DNA of 64,000 nt from Glandiceps talaboti (Eukaryota; Hemichordata; Enteropneusta; Spengelidae), in assembly GCF_964340395.1 (NCBI RefSeq), contig NC_135562.1:6229634-6293633 (forward strand), read 5' to 3'. Shown piece by piece: positions 42,641 to 55,753 of the stretch (position 1 is its first letter; each line of letters begins with the position of its first letter). The translations under genes and the position numbers were made by a program. The notes under the pieces were generated by a model. It was not told the DNA's origin. It was given only the letters and a program-made list of their open reading frames with translations, and did not search any database.

Positions 42641-45600
42641 TTTGTACAATTGTGTGTCACGTTTTGCACTGTTTACACACAAGATAAAAGAGTGTCAACT
42701 CTAGAATTTTTTATCAAATGTACTTAGATTCGTAAAAAAAACCACAATAAATTATTTGAAAAACGACCTTTCTACTTCAGATGTATCGAACACATTCCTT
42801 TGCTTGGTCTGAGACTTATTTGTGACCTTGTAAGCTATGTGTGTAGGTTCATCAACTTGTCTCTCAACCTATCATCTGCCACAATCCCAAGTGTATGATT
42901 ATCTTGGTCGATACATTATAAAACGGACTCTTAACGACGGTCCTGTTTTGGTGCAAAGCTAAAGACAACAACTTGACAGTTTTAGCTACATAATTGAAAC
43001 CCTAAACAAGAGATTACGATTGCGTGTTTACACTTCACATTTTCATTGACCGCATCCATGACTGGGAGTACGGGGGCAGGGGTCTTTTGTTGAATTCGTA
43101 GTCGTACGTGCGTAGTCAGTAAATTATGTAATATTATCAATGTCGACCCAATTGGCAAATTGCATGTTATTCCGATTAAGTGGTGTGAATTCTAAGTACG
43201 ATTCCCTGCTTTCAGGCCTGTCATAAAGTATTTGCCTAACAATACCATAAAATGTGAAAATATTTTGTCAAGTTGAGCTTGTATCAATTCCGTTAGTTTA
43301 ACCTACTCTCTTGGATATCAAAGAACTAGCATGCGGTTCGATACAAATTAAGCTACATGAAGGCTCCAAAACTAAGGTGAGCTATGATGTGTCCCCTGTT
43401 GAAAAAAAAACACTCTAGTTCGCAGCTTGCGTTTTTGCCTTTTCTCCTTTATTGACCATTTTGAACGTTTCTTCATTTTACGCTTTCAAGCTTATTACAA
43501 GTGCTAGGGAATTCGAGTTTGTGTTATTTGATAATTGATATGAAGGACGAGAAAGAAACTCCTTAGAGGGGTTTATGTTACTGAGACAGGCAATTAGCAC
43601 TGTTTTGTTGAAAACGGGGTACACACAGAACAAAATTTATGATGACAACTGTAAAAACAAATTGTAAAAAATCAAAATTGCCTTCTACAGGAAAATATGA
43701 AAAATATGATATAATAATATATGCAGGTGTCAAATTTCATCATAATGTAAAAAAACTATCCTTTAATGTTTTTAATGTTACGGGGAATATTAAAGGGACA
43801 AGCTCGGAAAATTTGGAGTCAATATCTTTATTTTTAACAAAGTTACAACAATATTTCTACAATAAAGAATTGGATGAAAAATAGCCTAAACGACAAACAC
43901 CAGGTTTAAAAAAAAAAACCGAAGTGCTCATTGACTTCAAATAAACCCGTACTGTAGTTCCTGATCGTTATGCTGTAAAATAGAATGTGACCGAATATAG
44001 ATACCTAGGATATACAAAGTTTAACTCGCATTTAGGGCGAACACAGATTCCAGGCCTAATAATCATGTTTTGTTTGACAACAATTACTGTCCATTAAGTT
44101 TTGCAGACTGACTTCCATCTTTGAATTTATTTGCATTTCCAACTGCACTGTTCTTACATCGTTTTATTCGACTAACAACAAGAATGTACTGACTAAGCTT
44201 TAACTGACTTGAATATTTTTGTTTTATGGGTGGAAATAGAATCATGAGACAAATATATAGATTCTGTGATGAAAGCATAGCATTAGGAATGGTGAATTGT
44301 AAATATCATATTTTGATACAATTTCGTTTCCAAAAGTTTAGAAGAGTAAAGATAAAGTCGGGTTTTGTACCTGCTTCCATTGATATCCTAAATATCACAA
44401 TAGCTGAAGTACATATTTTCAGTAAAAAATGCTTTGTGCATCTATCGTGTAATTGTTAAATTTGCACACAATTTCATCAGACTTTAAGACATTTTGAGAT
44501 CTTGTGTCCCACACAAAGTCCCCAGTGCAGGGCTTTTAGGCTAGCTAACACCAAAACCAAAACATTTGACAATGGTTATTATATCTGATTGTTAAAACTT
44601 TATTACGCATGACACCTTGAGTAAGAGCTGTTTTCATGTTGTTGAATACGTGAGTTGGGGTATCGTACACAATATGTTGCAACTAACTATAAAGTTAGCT
44701 TCTTTTGATCACATCATCTTATAAATTGGAGATGAATCGATGTCAATACGCATGCTTTCTACGAAACTGGATTGTGTTACACGACTACACTGCAGTTTAT
44801 CATATACTCTGTACAGAGACCAATATATAATGACCTATGATCACTCCATTTGTCCATCCATCACTATTCATACTGTTACAAAGCTAAAGTTTCATGAACA
44901 ATTATACAAATAGTAGCAGAATTGTCGGCCCTTCAATGTAAACTCCCAAGCAATTCATATTGTCGGACCATTTTAAGCGCCGACGAACATTAAAACACAA
45001 ATTTTGATAAAGAAATGATCTACGTGAAATGTATTGATCGAAACCAAAAAGGCTATAACATATTTATTGTCATACTCCTTTCTTTTGCCGTGTTCTTTTC
45101 TTTGCTGTCCACAATTATATCCATGTGTCACGGTTTTACCGCTATATCAATGTTGTCCTACATTTGCCAACTTGTAAATTCTTTCACACATCACCACATA
45201 TAGCTGAATGACCTAAATATCACCAAACCTATCTGGTAGCAGGGAAGAGAACATGTGTTTTTCTAGACAGTAACCCTTCCTTTCCAAAGGTCAGAAATTC
45301 GATTCTGTGTAGTTAATGACATGGTTCCCCATCCATCATTTCTACTATTAAGCTAACAATATCATACTTGTAGATTATTTGTTTACTGATTAATTCACTA
45401 CAAATAAATTGCCCCAATAATCTTTTTATGTAGGCTTGTGTGGTTTCTAATTTTCTTGCGATCAATTGAAGTCGACACTCTACATACCTCGACGTTTAAT
45501 TTGTAAATGGTTATGCTATTCTACATCATTATGATAGTCCCGTCAGTATCTGAATATGCTAGTTTTATGCCAGCACCACATTCAGTCATTTAATCTATTT

Positions 45601-45890
45601 ACGTGTATATTTAGAGGATATCTGTCGAGAAGTTAAAACCAAAGAGCCAAAAACTACAAACAACTACGATGACAATGAGTGAAATTTAAGTTCAAAGTCA
45701 ATATTGTGTTGCGACCTCACCCCCGGGGGGCAACTCCATCACAAGCATTAAAACCCAAACTGTTGTGATACCACTTTTATGCAAAAAAGGATACCCTTTC
45801 TGATACCATTTTAATTAGTCTAAGTACAATCGAACTGTCGTTGTTCGCTGTGACCGTCTCAGTCCACTAGCACTCACTCTGTTGTCTTGT
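42641..45890. other. Interior of the 21.4-kb element, nothing recognised
   Basis: AT-rich. The longest frame (43639-43884, 81 codons, lysine-rich) has no recognisable family or splice context. No transposase motif was seen on either strand. Confidence 0.4.
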
Positions 45891-45914
45891 GTTGATGGTG
45901 GGACTACAAATCTG

Positions 45915-46330
45915 ATAACCCCATCATCATCATCATCATCATCTATATGTTGATTATGATCATTATGGTCCGGTTCTTGGATTTTTGCTTGGATGTTTTG
46001 CTGGAGACACACTTGAGTGTCTGGTTATGGTTGCACTTGCAGGAATATTGCATGCTAGCTGCACGTGACTAAAACCAGGGGTTTTCAGGGGAAGGTGGCC
46101 CTAGATCTGAAGTGGCATGAGCGACGAGAGAAGTTTTTCAAGGAAGAAAAACAGGCTGAAACACATAGTCTAATTTACAGACCCTTTCTGATACCAACAC
46201 TTCATGAAAAGTATACCCTTTCTGATACCAATCAGCATAAAAAACGACCCCTTTCGCGCGGACCCTCCCCGTATAGCCGTCTATGGGAGTTGCCCGCCCC
46301 ATAGACCCTACACCGTAGGGTCTATGCCCG
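45915..46330. repeat. (ATC)n tract, GATACC-word repeat and perfect hairpin
   Basis: (CAT)n at 45922-45942. CCCTTTCTGATACCA recurs at 45796, 46183 and 46216. The palindrome CATAGACCCTAC-ACC-GTAGGGTCTATG lies near 46300-46325. Confidence 0.6.
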
Positions 46331-47429
46331 CCCCGAGACCTTACATTTACTCATCTTGGCATTACATCAGTGTATCATTGATATTATAACTCACTCTTAG
46401 TGTAAAGCTAGCAAATTCAGTATGGATTAGTTAATCATACTTCTCTTGATGTATTGTTCACGACCTTTGATCATTTCAATGTTAAGCAAATCGGCATTAG
46501 CTTGTTGATATCAAGTCAACCACAGTTTAGTTATAAAATTTTCAAAGTTCAGCGACGTTGATGGCTAAAATGGGTCAACGACTTTTGGCGCAATTTTTGT
46601 GCTCTAAATTCCTTGAAATTGAGAAGGGCCGCCCAGCCGTCTAAACATGTTTGTTCCAATTACAGTTTGCGTGGTCGTTCATGCCAGTATGGGGTAATCA
46701 TACAATAATGCAGCTTAAGTTAAGGTGTCTTTTTATGTGTAGTCGCGCCAATTTCAACGTATTATCGGAACGATAGAACGCTCATGATCTTCGAGAGAAT
46801 CACAGAGGTATTCCATCCTAGTAACTGGTTTGGTAGATATAGCTAAGATGGCACTGTCAATGCTGTCGTGTGCCGAATGCCGTATGAAGACATAGAGGAA
46901 CGACAGACACGTAGGTAAGTTGACAAAATTCTTTTAGTGAATTGACAAAATATTTTGTACCATTGTCATTATATGTATTCCATAACAGCAGACTGACTGA
47001 AAATGCTTGAAATGGTTAATTACACAGAAGTGAAGTTCATACATTGTGTCTCCGTTTTCACGACACTTTTTACGCACATTTCCATGATTGGATTTTATCT
47101 AAATCATGTAACATTGACTGAGAAAAATGAAGAACGTATACAATAGAAGTGAGTGACGTGTAACAAAAGTACAGCATACTTTGCTCTTTCGTGACCTTAC
47201 TCCTGATAGTGCATATGCATGTCTTCTGAATATTCATTAACTGATGTATTAAAGCAAAAACTTGGGAAAAGGCGGGAATACAACATATGTGTATCTGATG
47301 TTGTAATCAATCCCGTTAGTAAACTGGCACACTTTATTAATCTAGTGATCTCGTATAACATAGACATGTATGGAATTTGGTGAACATACGCTTTCACTAT
47401 ATTTTAGTTCAATCATCAACCAAGTAGTT

Positions 47430-47965
47430 AATTACTTGCTTACTTACTTACTTACTTACTTACTTACATACTTACTTATTTGATTAATTAATTAATTAAT
47501 TAATTAATTAATTAACCAATTAATTAACCAATTAATCAATCAATTGTAAAGTCTTTTAAGATGGATGTGTATATATCTGTACGAGTAGGTTGATAGAACT
47601 ACTAGATGTAGACACAGGAGACAGTGTTTGCTATTTGGAGGTTGTTAAAAGGATCAGTTACACTGTGATGAGGAGGTGGTATATGTGGATGTTTAAGTCA
47701 TTAGGACCACTTGGCAGTTGAATGTGTATTTTGTGGATACTGCATCGATCAGTCAGTCAATTAATCAATCAATCAATTAGATCAATCAATAGACCAATCT
47801 GTGGATCGATTAATTTAATAAACTTAACGAATATTTAAAAAAGTTATCTTAGTTATCTTATAACTTGAAGTCTCAAATTACGAATGTATGAAGGCTTTGG
47901 TTTCAATTAATTAATTAATCAATCAATTAATTAATTAATTAATTAATTAATTAATTAATTAAATA
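47430..47965 (+). repeat. Simple repeats (CTTA)n and (TTAA)n
   Basis: CTTA repeats at 47437-47475, ATTA/TTAATTAA runs at 47484-47545 and 47906-47961. The remaining interior, 46331-47429 and 47966-50094, shows no recognised feature apart from (TG)n at 49769-49799. Confidence 0.85.
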
Positions 47966-49767
47966 ATTTGTTTATTTATTTATACATATATTTTTATAAT
48001 TCTATTATTTATTTGAGATGTCGTACAATATTTACGAACACTATAAAAACAAAGAACAAATTCACAAAGTTCCGTAACATTTACAAATCAACTATTTATT
48101 TTAGTACATTTTCTCTAAAATTACTAAGACCGGTAAATATGCTGGTATTTTGCAAGATATTGATAAAATTGAATGTCCTAGGTAAAAACGAGTTTTTCCT
48201 TTTGTGTGCAATTAAAATGGGTCACTTCAAAAGTGTAGTGTTAACGGTGCTTCCTAGATCCAGGAGGGAAAATGAAACGGAAACCTGGGAACAATATACA
48301 TTGGGTTAATTAAAAGAGCCGTTTCCCTCGAGATTGAAGGCTTTAAAATACTGATAAAAGATTACTGTAATCTTACTTTACTTCATGTTTATATATATTG
48401 TATAAATGTGTTGATTCTTGAACAGGCAATTAACACATACACGGCTATTACATATAGTAATTAGTGTGTTATATATACTATCTGTAGGCTCCATAATGAT
48501 GGACGTTGTTGAAAACACTCAGAAGAGAATTTATCGTCAGCAAATTATACAGATTGAACCTGCTGAATAAGAAGATAGAAGATTCGACCCTAAAAAAATA
48601 TTGAGAGGAGTTTCGGTACGTCACAGTTATTTACCTTTTTACACCTCTCATCATAAAAATTTAAAACAAAGCATCAGTATTCATCGAGTCACAGTTTGTA
48701 ATCATTCTTTCAAGAAAAAAAGAAACGTTTACAAAAATAGCGCGCGTTTTACATGTATTCATTTACTTTGACTGAAAATGCCATGTGTTGACGTGATACT
48801 GACTGTGTTGACCTTCATCAGTACTGGTGCGATACAGTTACATCGGATCGGATGACACTGCATGCACTCAGGACTAAATATAGTCACTCCTATTCAATCG
48901 ACCATGAACATATACAAATAGTTTACATTGTAAGTACGTTCAGTGTGTTTCACAGACATTAGTAGGACTTTTCTATATTACTTTGTTTCGGATAGATACA
49001 GTATATTACCAAATTATATGGGTACATTTCTCGCGTAATTGTTGCTGGAAATGTAATTCATAATTACTAAAAATCATCACTTAGATAAGTAAGTAAAAGT
49101 TGTATTTGTGTAACTTGTTATTGTTTTCTTAATACTAAAGATAATTAAACTATGGCATCTTTTACTTCGCAGAAACTACAGAGACGGTTGACAGTTAATC
49201 GGCCAAGAAGAAAATAATATTTTATAAGACAGTGCTATATATGAGTTCTGATGACGACGAATCGGAATGGGAAATTTGGAAGTAACACAAGATGAACTAG
49301 ATGACATTGTGTAGCAAACGAACAATCAATGAATTGCATGTTAAGGGAGAGTTCATTTTTACGGCTGGGGATGTGCCGGGAATTGTTTGTGTTGTACTGA
49401 AAGACTTTTCCCCTTGTGAGCCCTTCATCCGAAAGAAGCCCCACCCCTAAATGAAAACAATTACTATTTAAAAAAACAAAACAAAAAAAAAACGTTAAAA
49501 GCAATCTCCAAGTGTATGTCATGGGGTGTTTATAATTACCGAAGGCGATGGTGTTGAATAGCCAAAGAATACTGGAATATGGTCTTCAACACCTCAATTA
49601 GTAATTCAAAAATTATTCTACAGCACAATGTTATTGTCCCAATTTTAACGATATTGTATACATTGTAGATTTGCTGACATAATGATGTACATGACAAATT
49701 CTAGCCAAACGTTTTTACTTGAGTTTATTGGGCACTATCCAGTTTTCAATTTATTACACATGCGCGT

Positions 49768-49802
<35 letters not shown>

Positions 49803-50094
49803 GATAAACTATTAATGGAAGGTTATAACCTGCCACATAATTGTACATAAGTAAATGCACCTTACATAATTGCGGCAAAGCTGAAACATTTTTTTTCTTC
49901 AAATTTACAAGGTTAATAACTGCTCCTGGGGCTTAGTTTGATTCGGAGAGGCAAAACTCGGAATAAGTCAAACCGTCCCACCGATCTGCTTTGTAAAAGT
50001 GATGACTTAGCCCCCCCCCCTCCCCCTCCGGCCGTAAAACTGAATTTGCCCTAAAATGCTTTGAGCAAATTTAGGTAAAGTTTGAGCGAAGGGA

Positions 50095-50422
50095 GGGTGT
50101 TTTAAAGTGGCACAAACTGAGTTTGTAAGCATATTACTCAAGTGAAAATACTTTAACAAACCACATTCCAGTGCATTGTTAATATTAATGCATGTCGTTT
50201 CCCATGACATTACGATTACATAGTACTGATTTCCTGAACATGTTTTTATATCATTACGTATTATAAATGAAATCATCGGATATTTTTTTTAATTATATCA
50301 TGACAACCATGTTTGAGTTCAGTCAATCACAAGTGGTGGTGGTGGTTAAGTGTGCTTCAGTAAGTACAATACTGCAAAAATTACACCGAAGTACTTATAA
50401 ACTCAGCTTGTGCCCTTCAAGT
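50095..50422 (+). mobile_element. MITE family III, copy 2 (nested in the CACTA-like element)
   Basis: Ends AAAGTGGCACAAACTGAGTT and ATAAACTCAGCTTGTGCCCT are inverted. The interior word TACTCAAGTGAAAATA matches copy 1 at 5064-5442. Confidence 0.6.
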
Positions 50423-51299
50423 CTAAGGCGAAAACTATTAGTGTTTCCAATATTTTGTCTTCACTCTCTTCAGGTTATATTGTTAAATTTATTGTACTGA
50501 ATTACGTGTAAATGTTTCACTAATTTTCCATAATGTGCATATAGAGATATGGCAATAATATAAATATCTGACCAAACTGCCAGTGTGTATGTAGTTCTAC
50601 AAGAGTTTACATATATCATATGTTGTGCTAGACAACCACGGTGCATTTCACCAAGTTTGCACATTGAGCCAATTTACTAGCTGTAATTCTGGGCATGTCA
50701 GTGCCTTTAACTTTGATATTGTTAGTATTGGTATTTTATGTCAGTAACTAAAGAGAAGGAAGGGCTTGTTAATTATTTGTCGATTTTCGAAGAACTTTTG
50801 TATTGTTTTTCTGAAGAAAAAAACTTAAACTAGAAATGAAAGCAATCGCTTATTATCGGAGACGATATATTACGGCCGCTAAGAGTTCACTATAGTTAAA
50901 TGAACTCAATTCTTCAGTATGAAGTTGATCGAGGTCAGTGTCAATGCAACCGAAACATTAATACTATCAAATTATGATAGTTTCAAAATAGCATAGTTCA
51001 CTCTCATTATCATTTATCATATTATTCTGATTCTTTTGTTTTACCGGCTATTGCTTATGTCTCCTTTGATCATCAAAAGAGGGCGTACAACTATTTGTGA
51101 GGAATTAATAACTTGACGAAAAGGAAGTGATTTAAGAGATTGTCGTAGAGGTCGCTGCATTGATGAGCAACTATTTCTTGAATGGGAATTTATGAGTATA
51201 CACTTGATGTCACAATACAGCATTCGTGTGAATAGACTAGCAAACACAATAGATCAGTTATTCAGAGAAAGGTAGGACCTAGCCGACCCATTCCAATAT

Positions 51300-51301
<2 letters not shown>

Positions 51302-51396
<95 letters not shown>
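51302..51396 (+). repeat. (TA)n microsatellite
   Basis: Roughly 95 bases of TA, about 150 bp inside the GAATATG-rich right subterminal zone of the CACTA-like element. Confidence 0.95.
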
Positions 51397-51397
<1 letters not shown>

Positions 51398-51952
51398 ACC
51401 TACATATAAATAGCAAGTGACAACTAGATATAGATAATTGTTTCACATATTTCTTTTCTTCTCTGTTTTGTAATGGTTTAGATAATCACCTCTGGAGTAC
51501 ACTCCTTTAATAAATTATTCTTATTATTAATTAATAACGTGTTTGTGTAATCATTTATGCAAATGTATGCATCGGGTATGAAAGATATTCGTGAGTATTC
51601 ATATGGGTATGCCTATAGTATTCTCATCAGTTTACGTTAATAATACGTTTACATATCCCTGAATATGCCCTGATTATGGTTAAAATACGTCCATATTCCT
51701 ATCATAAGGCATGTATTCACATCCTATTCATAGGCGTATGCTAAGATATTCATGGTGAGAATATGCTGTGAATATTATGTGCAAAAGTGGTTCATCTTCT
51801 CATCGTTTTTCATGCTATTCTTATGAGCATACGTCGACTCCAAATTCTTAGAATACGTGTGCATATGTCTGAATAGTAGGATATGCCACTAGATATTTAC
51901 TACAAATGCAAACGTTTTCGTATGCGAATATGTATCATTTGGTGTAGTGTAC

Positions 51953-52050
51953 AAAGGTCAACCCAATTCACACCTTCTAAATCCCCCTTTGTCTTACACT
52001 ATCCAATACTGATAAGACTTCAGCAGCAACTCAGACAAGGAGTTGGTTAT
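51953..52050 (+). repeat. Dispersed repeat, right half, shared with the oxidase A upstream region
   Basis: CAAAGGTCAACCC, AATTCACACCTTCT and ACTGATAAGACTTCAGCAGC match 10641-10800, except that the 10.6-kb copy has about 50 extra bases. The left half is at 30525-30549. It may be a mobile repeat or a relic of a duplicated oxidase upstream region. Confidence 0.65.
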
Positions 52051-52335
52051 AACCCGCTACACAAACTTTAATATTAGCTCCGGTAGAGGACTGCTAATCC
52101 CGTACATGTCAAACAATGTGTCAACATTATGACAGATAAAGGGCATAAATATGCATATATGGCCCAACCCACCGCTTATCGTAATCTCAATGGAATGTCC
52201 GGTCTGAAAATGACATTCGCTAGACTGTTCGGGCAGGCCCTCACATGCGAACTTCGTTCGCTTATAGTTATAGCATCGAAAGAAAGCCCGAACGTCTAGC
52301 AGCAATTAAGACTAGTTTGGACCTTGGCCTTTTAC

Positions 52336-52457
52336 CTTCTTTGTATTGCATGAATTGACCTTCGTGGTAAATGTTTACGTTTTTATCCTGATCGCCTCCT
52401 CTACAGATAAAAACATAAACATGTACCACGAAGGTCAATTCACGCAAAATAACAAAG
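52336..52457. mobile_element. Hairpin MITE, about 50-bp arms
   Basis: GAATTGACCTTCGTGGTA and GTTTTTATC on the left are mirrored by GATAAAAAC and TACCACGAAGGTCAATTC on the right. Confidence 0.75.
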
Positions 52458-53318
52458 GTAGAATAGCAATGAACGATTAGCCGACATCTAAATAGGATTT
52501 TAATCAGATTGCGAACTGACAAACATTGATACAAAACAAGAGCGGACCCCCTCTGGTGTAAATTCACTCGACTCCCCCATCGTACTTTTAATCATTTTGT
52601 TTGTCTATGAATTATAATCTCTAGCCAACGCCTGTGGTCTGTCTGGTCCTAAAATTCAGGACGTCCAACGCTATGCTAATGAGGGTGCAATCAAGGTCAG
52701 CAGTTCAAACGTCAAGTACCTTCGTACCCTCTCTTATTCACTATACATCCCCCCCCCCCCCAAGTCATACAGATTGATTCGAGTGCCTGTGGTTGATATG
52801 GTGCTTCTTTGGATTGACATTTCTAAAATAAATTAGGTACTGTGTTTGTAATATTTTCAATCAAAATAGTTGTCACATTGAGACAAATGTGTAAACCAGT
52901 ATTCATTGCAAGGACAGGTAGTCTGTATTCGAGGCCGCATAGCACGCCCGACTACTATCGGTAGCCTATATACTAGTAGCATGAGTAATCTGCGCGTTCG
53001 AGGTGACTTTGGTTCACCGGTAGTCTGCATCCTGGTCGAAACGAGAAAATACTACCCATATTAAATAAATTACATATTAGATACTTACAGTTGTCCAAAG
53101 TTCTTCTAATGTTGAATTGTACGACCTATCCTAAGTAAGACACACTCGAGTGATTATGATATGAACGTGTGTACGGTCATGTAAATGTGACTAGTCCCAC
53201 GCCTCTCATTGGAACAATACAAATAATAAAAAGCCTGTCCTGTCATGCACAGGGAGCCCAGGAACTATATGTTACAAACGAACAAACAAGCAAACAAACA
53301 AATAAGTAAATAAATATG
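52458..53318. other. Intergenic, no gene recognised
   Basis: C-run near 52750. The arm CATACAGATTGATTCGAGTG at 52768-52787 belongs to the 27815-27945 MITE family. Confidence 0.4.
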
Positions 53319-53556
53319 TAAATGAAATATCATTTTAAATTCATGGATAATTATCAATAAACATGTTTATGTGTATACGGGCCTGTATACTATTGAAATA
53401 ATATACTATATTTTTAAATTTTTATGTATACAATTATCTATACACACGATAGAAATACACAGCATATTATTTGTATACGAGTATATACATGCCCGTATAT
53501 ACATATACATATCTATAAATAGTTATCCATGAGTTTAAAATGACATTTCATTTAGC
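53319..53556. mobile_element. Inverted-repeat MITE
   Basis: AAATGAAATATCATTTTAAA and GGATAATTAT are mirrored by ATAGTTATCC and TTTAAAATGACATTTCATTT, with a second inner inverted pair around ATACGGGC. Confidence 0.7.
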
Positions 53557-53799
53557 TATTTTTTTTATTGTTGTTGCTCTTTTGCTAGTCTTTCTCATTT
53601 TGTAATGTTCAGACCGCTGAGACATGTTGTGTAGTGGTCTTTAAACAATAAATTATTATTATTATTATTATTATTATTATTTGGGAGGGAGGGAGCTCAT
53701 AGTATAAGCGGAAACACGGGCACTTGTTTCCCCCGAGATGTTTCAGAATTTACTGAGGGATGTCTAGGATCGCGTAAGTCCACACACCACGAAATAGAG

Positions 53800-54005
53800 T
53801 ATAATACCCATAGCAACCATAACCACGCCAATAGCAACAGCCAAACGGTAATGTATTTCACAAAGCCAACAGGGAGGTACAGTTGTGGTTCTTGCCCAAG
53901 GACTTTAGCTACTCAGAAACATATGGCAGCAATGGAGCTCGAACCTGCCACCTGCAAGCCAGCCACTGTAACCATTTGCCCATCATGACAATGCAAGATG
54001 CAAGG
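53800..54005 (-). mobile_element. tRNA-derived SINE
   Basis: The minus strand shows an A-box-like TGGGCAAATGG, then GGTTCGAGCTCC as B box about 26 bases further on, and SINE-like body ATTGCTGCCATATG. The pol III promoter spacing fits a tRNA-derived head. Confidence 0.6.
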
Positions 54006-54094
54006 TAAAGTGTTAGTGTAAAGATACAACAGTGATTTGGTACAAGTGAAAGAATGGATGGACAGGATGGTCACAGTGTCAGTCAAAAAAGAGG

Positions 54095-55200
54095 GTGAAT
54101 ATATTCAGCCATAAAAGAAGATTAGAAGATATTCTTTGTTTAGACAATAATGCAGAGAAAGAAAGAAAGAAAGAGACAAGAAAAAGTAGTTTTATTCATC
54201 TCAAATACACACACACAAACACACAGACATGCATGCACACGCAAACACACACACATACACATAATAAAATGCTACATCACATGCCCACTCCTCACCTTGG
54301 TGTTTATTTGTATTGATTACACAGGTCGTGACTGCACCATCAACGATTTAAAACACTGAGTATTTTCACCCATTTTAGTATATATTTGGTGTCTTTTTAT
54401 TCAAAAATAAATCACAAATATAGTAATGTTATTTATTGTACTTATGCTTCTTTGTGATTAAAATAGAATTTATAAAATTAAGTGTTAGTAGTAGTTCGAT
54501 TTTTCTTTAAAAGACACGCAAGTCTTATAGCTAGCCATATTTTGACATGTGACATCTTTAATGTAGAATACACCTCGGAAATAAATTCTTTAAATTTTTC
54601 CTGTTACTTTGTTCAAGAAAACTCCAACCTGTTCTCAGTTTAAATCAATTAAAACATCTGGGTTCATCTCTTTTAAATAGAGGTCCAAATGATATCAAAA
54701 TTTAGTCATTTTAGAATCCAATATGGCCGCCAAATCCAATATGGCCACCAAATCCAATACTGGGTTATAACCCTATGGGAAGATAAGAGACTGATGATTT
54801 TCTTGACACAAGATGACAAGCCCCACTCCCCACCCTCATTTTTTTATTATGACATGGAGGGATCAGGAAGAACAGGCTTTCATCCTGCCAAGTTTGGATT
54901 GAAGAACTGTGAGTGTGATTCTCTGGAAATTTGTACCTGAGGTGCATTGATCATGTTGTAGCATCAAAGATGTTACTTTGATACAAGTCCTTGATTGCTT
55001 ATTTGATTGATTAATTAATAAATACCTTGGCTGACATTTTGAATGTGACTATGAAATAGTGTTTACATTCCTTACTTTATTTTCAAGGAGTGATTTATAA
55101 AGATATTTACTACTCATGAAATTCTTTCATGTAAATACTGACTCCAACGTAATGTTGGTCAGAACCTTAGAGGTGTCAGTATTCATGTGTTATGTCATTG
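54095..55200. other. Intergenic downstream of oxidase C
   Basis: Short (AC)n near 54207-54262 and CCAATATGGCC repeats near 54718-54755. AATAAA on the minus strand at about 55075-55080 is a possible polyadenylation signal of oxidase C. No exon recognised. Confidence 0.4.
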
Positions 55201-55216
55201 TTTACGACTCTACAAA

Positions 55217-55366
55217 TCTATAAGATATACCGTGTCATTTTGCCCTCACCGGTCTGCTTTAAAGTGGTTGACTGATGTGTGAGGGCGCCCCGTCATGTCA
55301 TACCTCACAGACTAGGAGTTGACTGATGTGTAAGGGCGCCCCGTCATGTCATACCTTACAGACTAT
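55217..55366. mobile_element. MITE relative of 31735-31837, in the oxidase C 3' UTR
   Basis: Shares GTGAGGGCGCCCCGTCA, CATACCTTACAGACTA and the CCCTCACCGG words. The right part is duplicated in tandem (about 54 bp). It starts about 22 bases after the oxidase C stop codon. Confidence 0.65.
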
Positions 55367-55388
55367 GAGTCCACAAACATATTGAAAT

Positions 55389-55715
55389 CTATAATTTTGA
55401 TGATGGCATGTTCACAAAGTTGACTTTATGACCGAGGAGTTCTCCAACCAGTCTTGTTGCATGTTGTGCACATCCCCAATGAAATGTGATACCACTTCCT
55501 CCATGCCCATAGTTATGAACCACCTATAAGAGAAAAGACTATTGGTTTGACCACCTGTATATTATACAATATGTAAATTCTGTCTATATACCACCTGTAC
55601 TAATAGATACAAATTGAATACACACCCATATGATCATACTATTTGCATGTCGCTTTATCCGTTCATATCTGTCTATCTATCCATCCATCCATCTATCTAT
55701 CTATCTATGTATCTA

Positions 55716-55753
<38 letters not shown>

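Larger units (their letters stand above)
30547..51952. mobile_element. Candidate 21.4-kb EnSpm/CACTA-like element
   Basis: The body 30550-51949 starts CACTGCACCAAATG and ends CATTTGGTGTAGTG. Over the outer 24 bases the inverted termini match at 21 positions, and one end is exactly CACTA. TAC occurs at 30547-30549 and 51950-51952, the 3-bp duplication expected of CACTA elements. The flanks rejoin as a copy of the repeat at 10624-10800: ACTTGAACT on the left, CAAAGGTCAACCC on the right, contiguous at 10632-10653. Both subterminal regions (about 500 bp left, 400 bp right) are dense in GAATATG/CATATTC words, as CACTA subterminal repeats often are. No transposase was recognised, so it is non-autonomous or decayed. 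The interior holds satellites, a nested MITE and a possible small gene. Two unrelated ends remaining from separate copies are the main alternative. Confidence 0.65.

Noticed and set aside
43639-43884. 81-codon lysine-rich frame as a possible transposase exon
   Set aside because: No recognisable catalytic motif, no flanking exons that extend it, and composition like the AT-rich surroundings.
46292-46328. Perfect hairpin as a bacterial-type terminator
   Set aside because: Eukaryotic context, no gene upstream, and it lies in a repetitive patch inside the large element.
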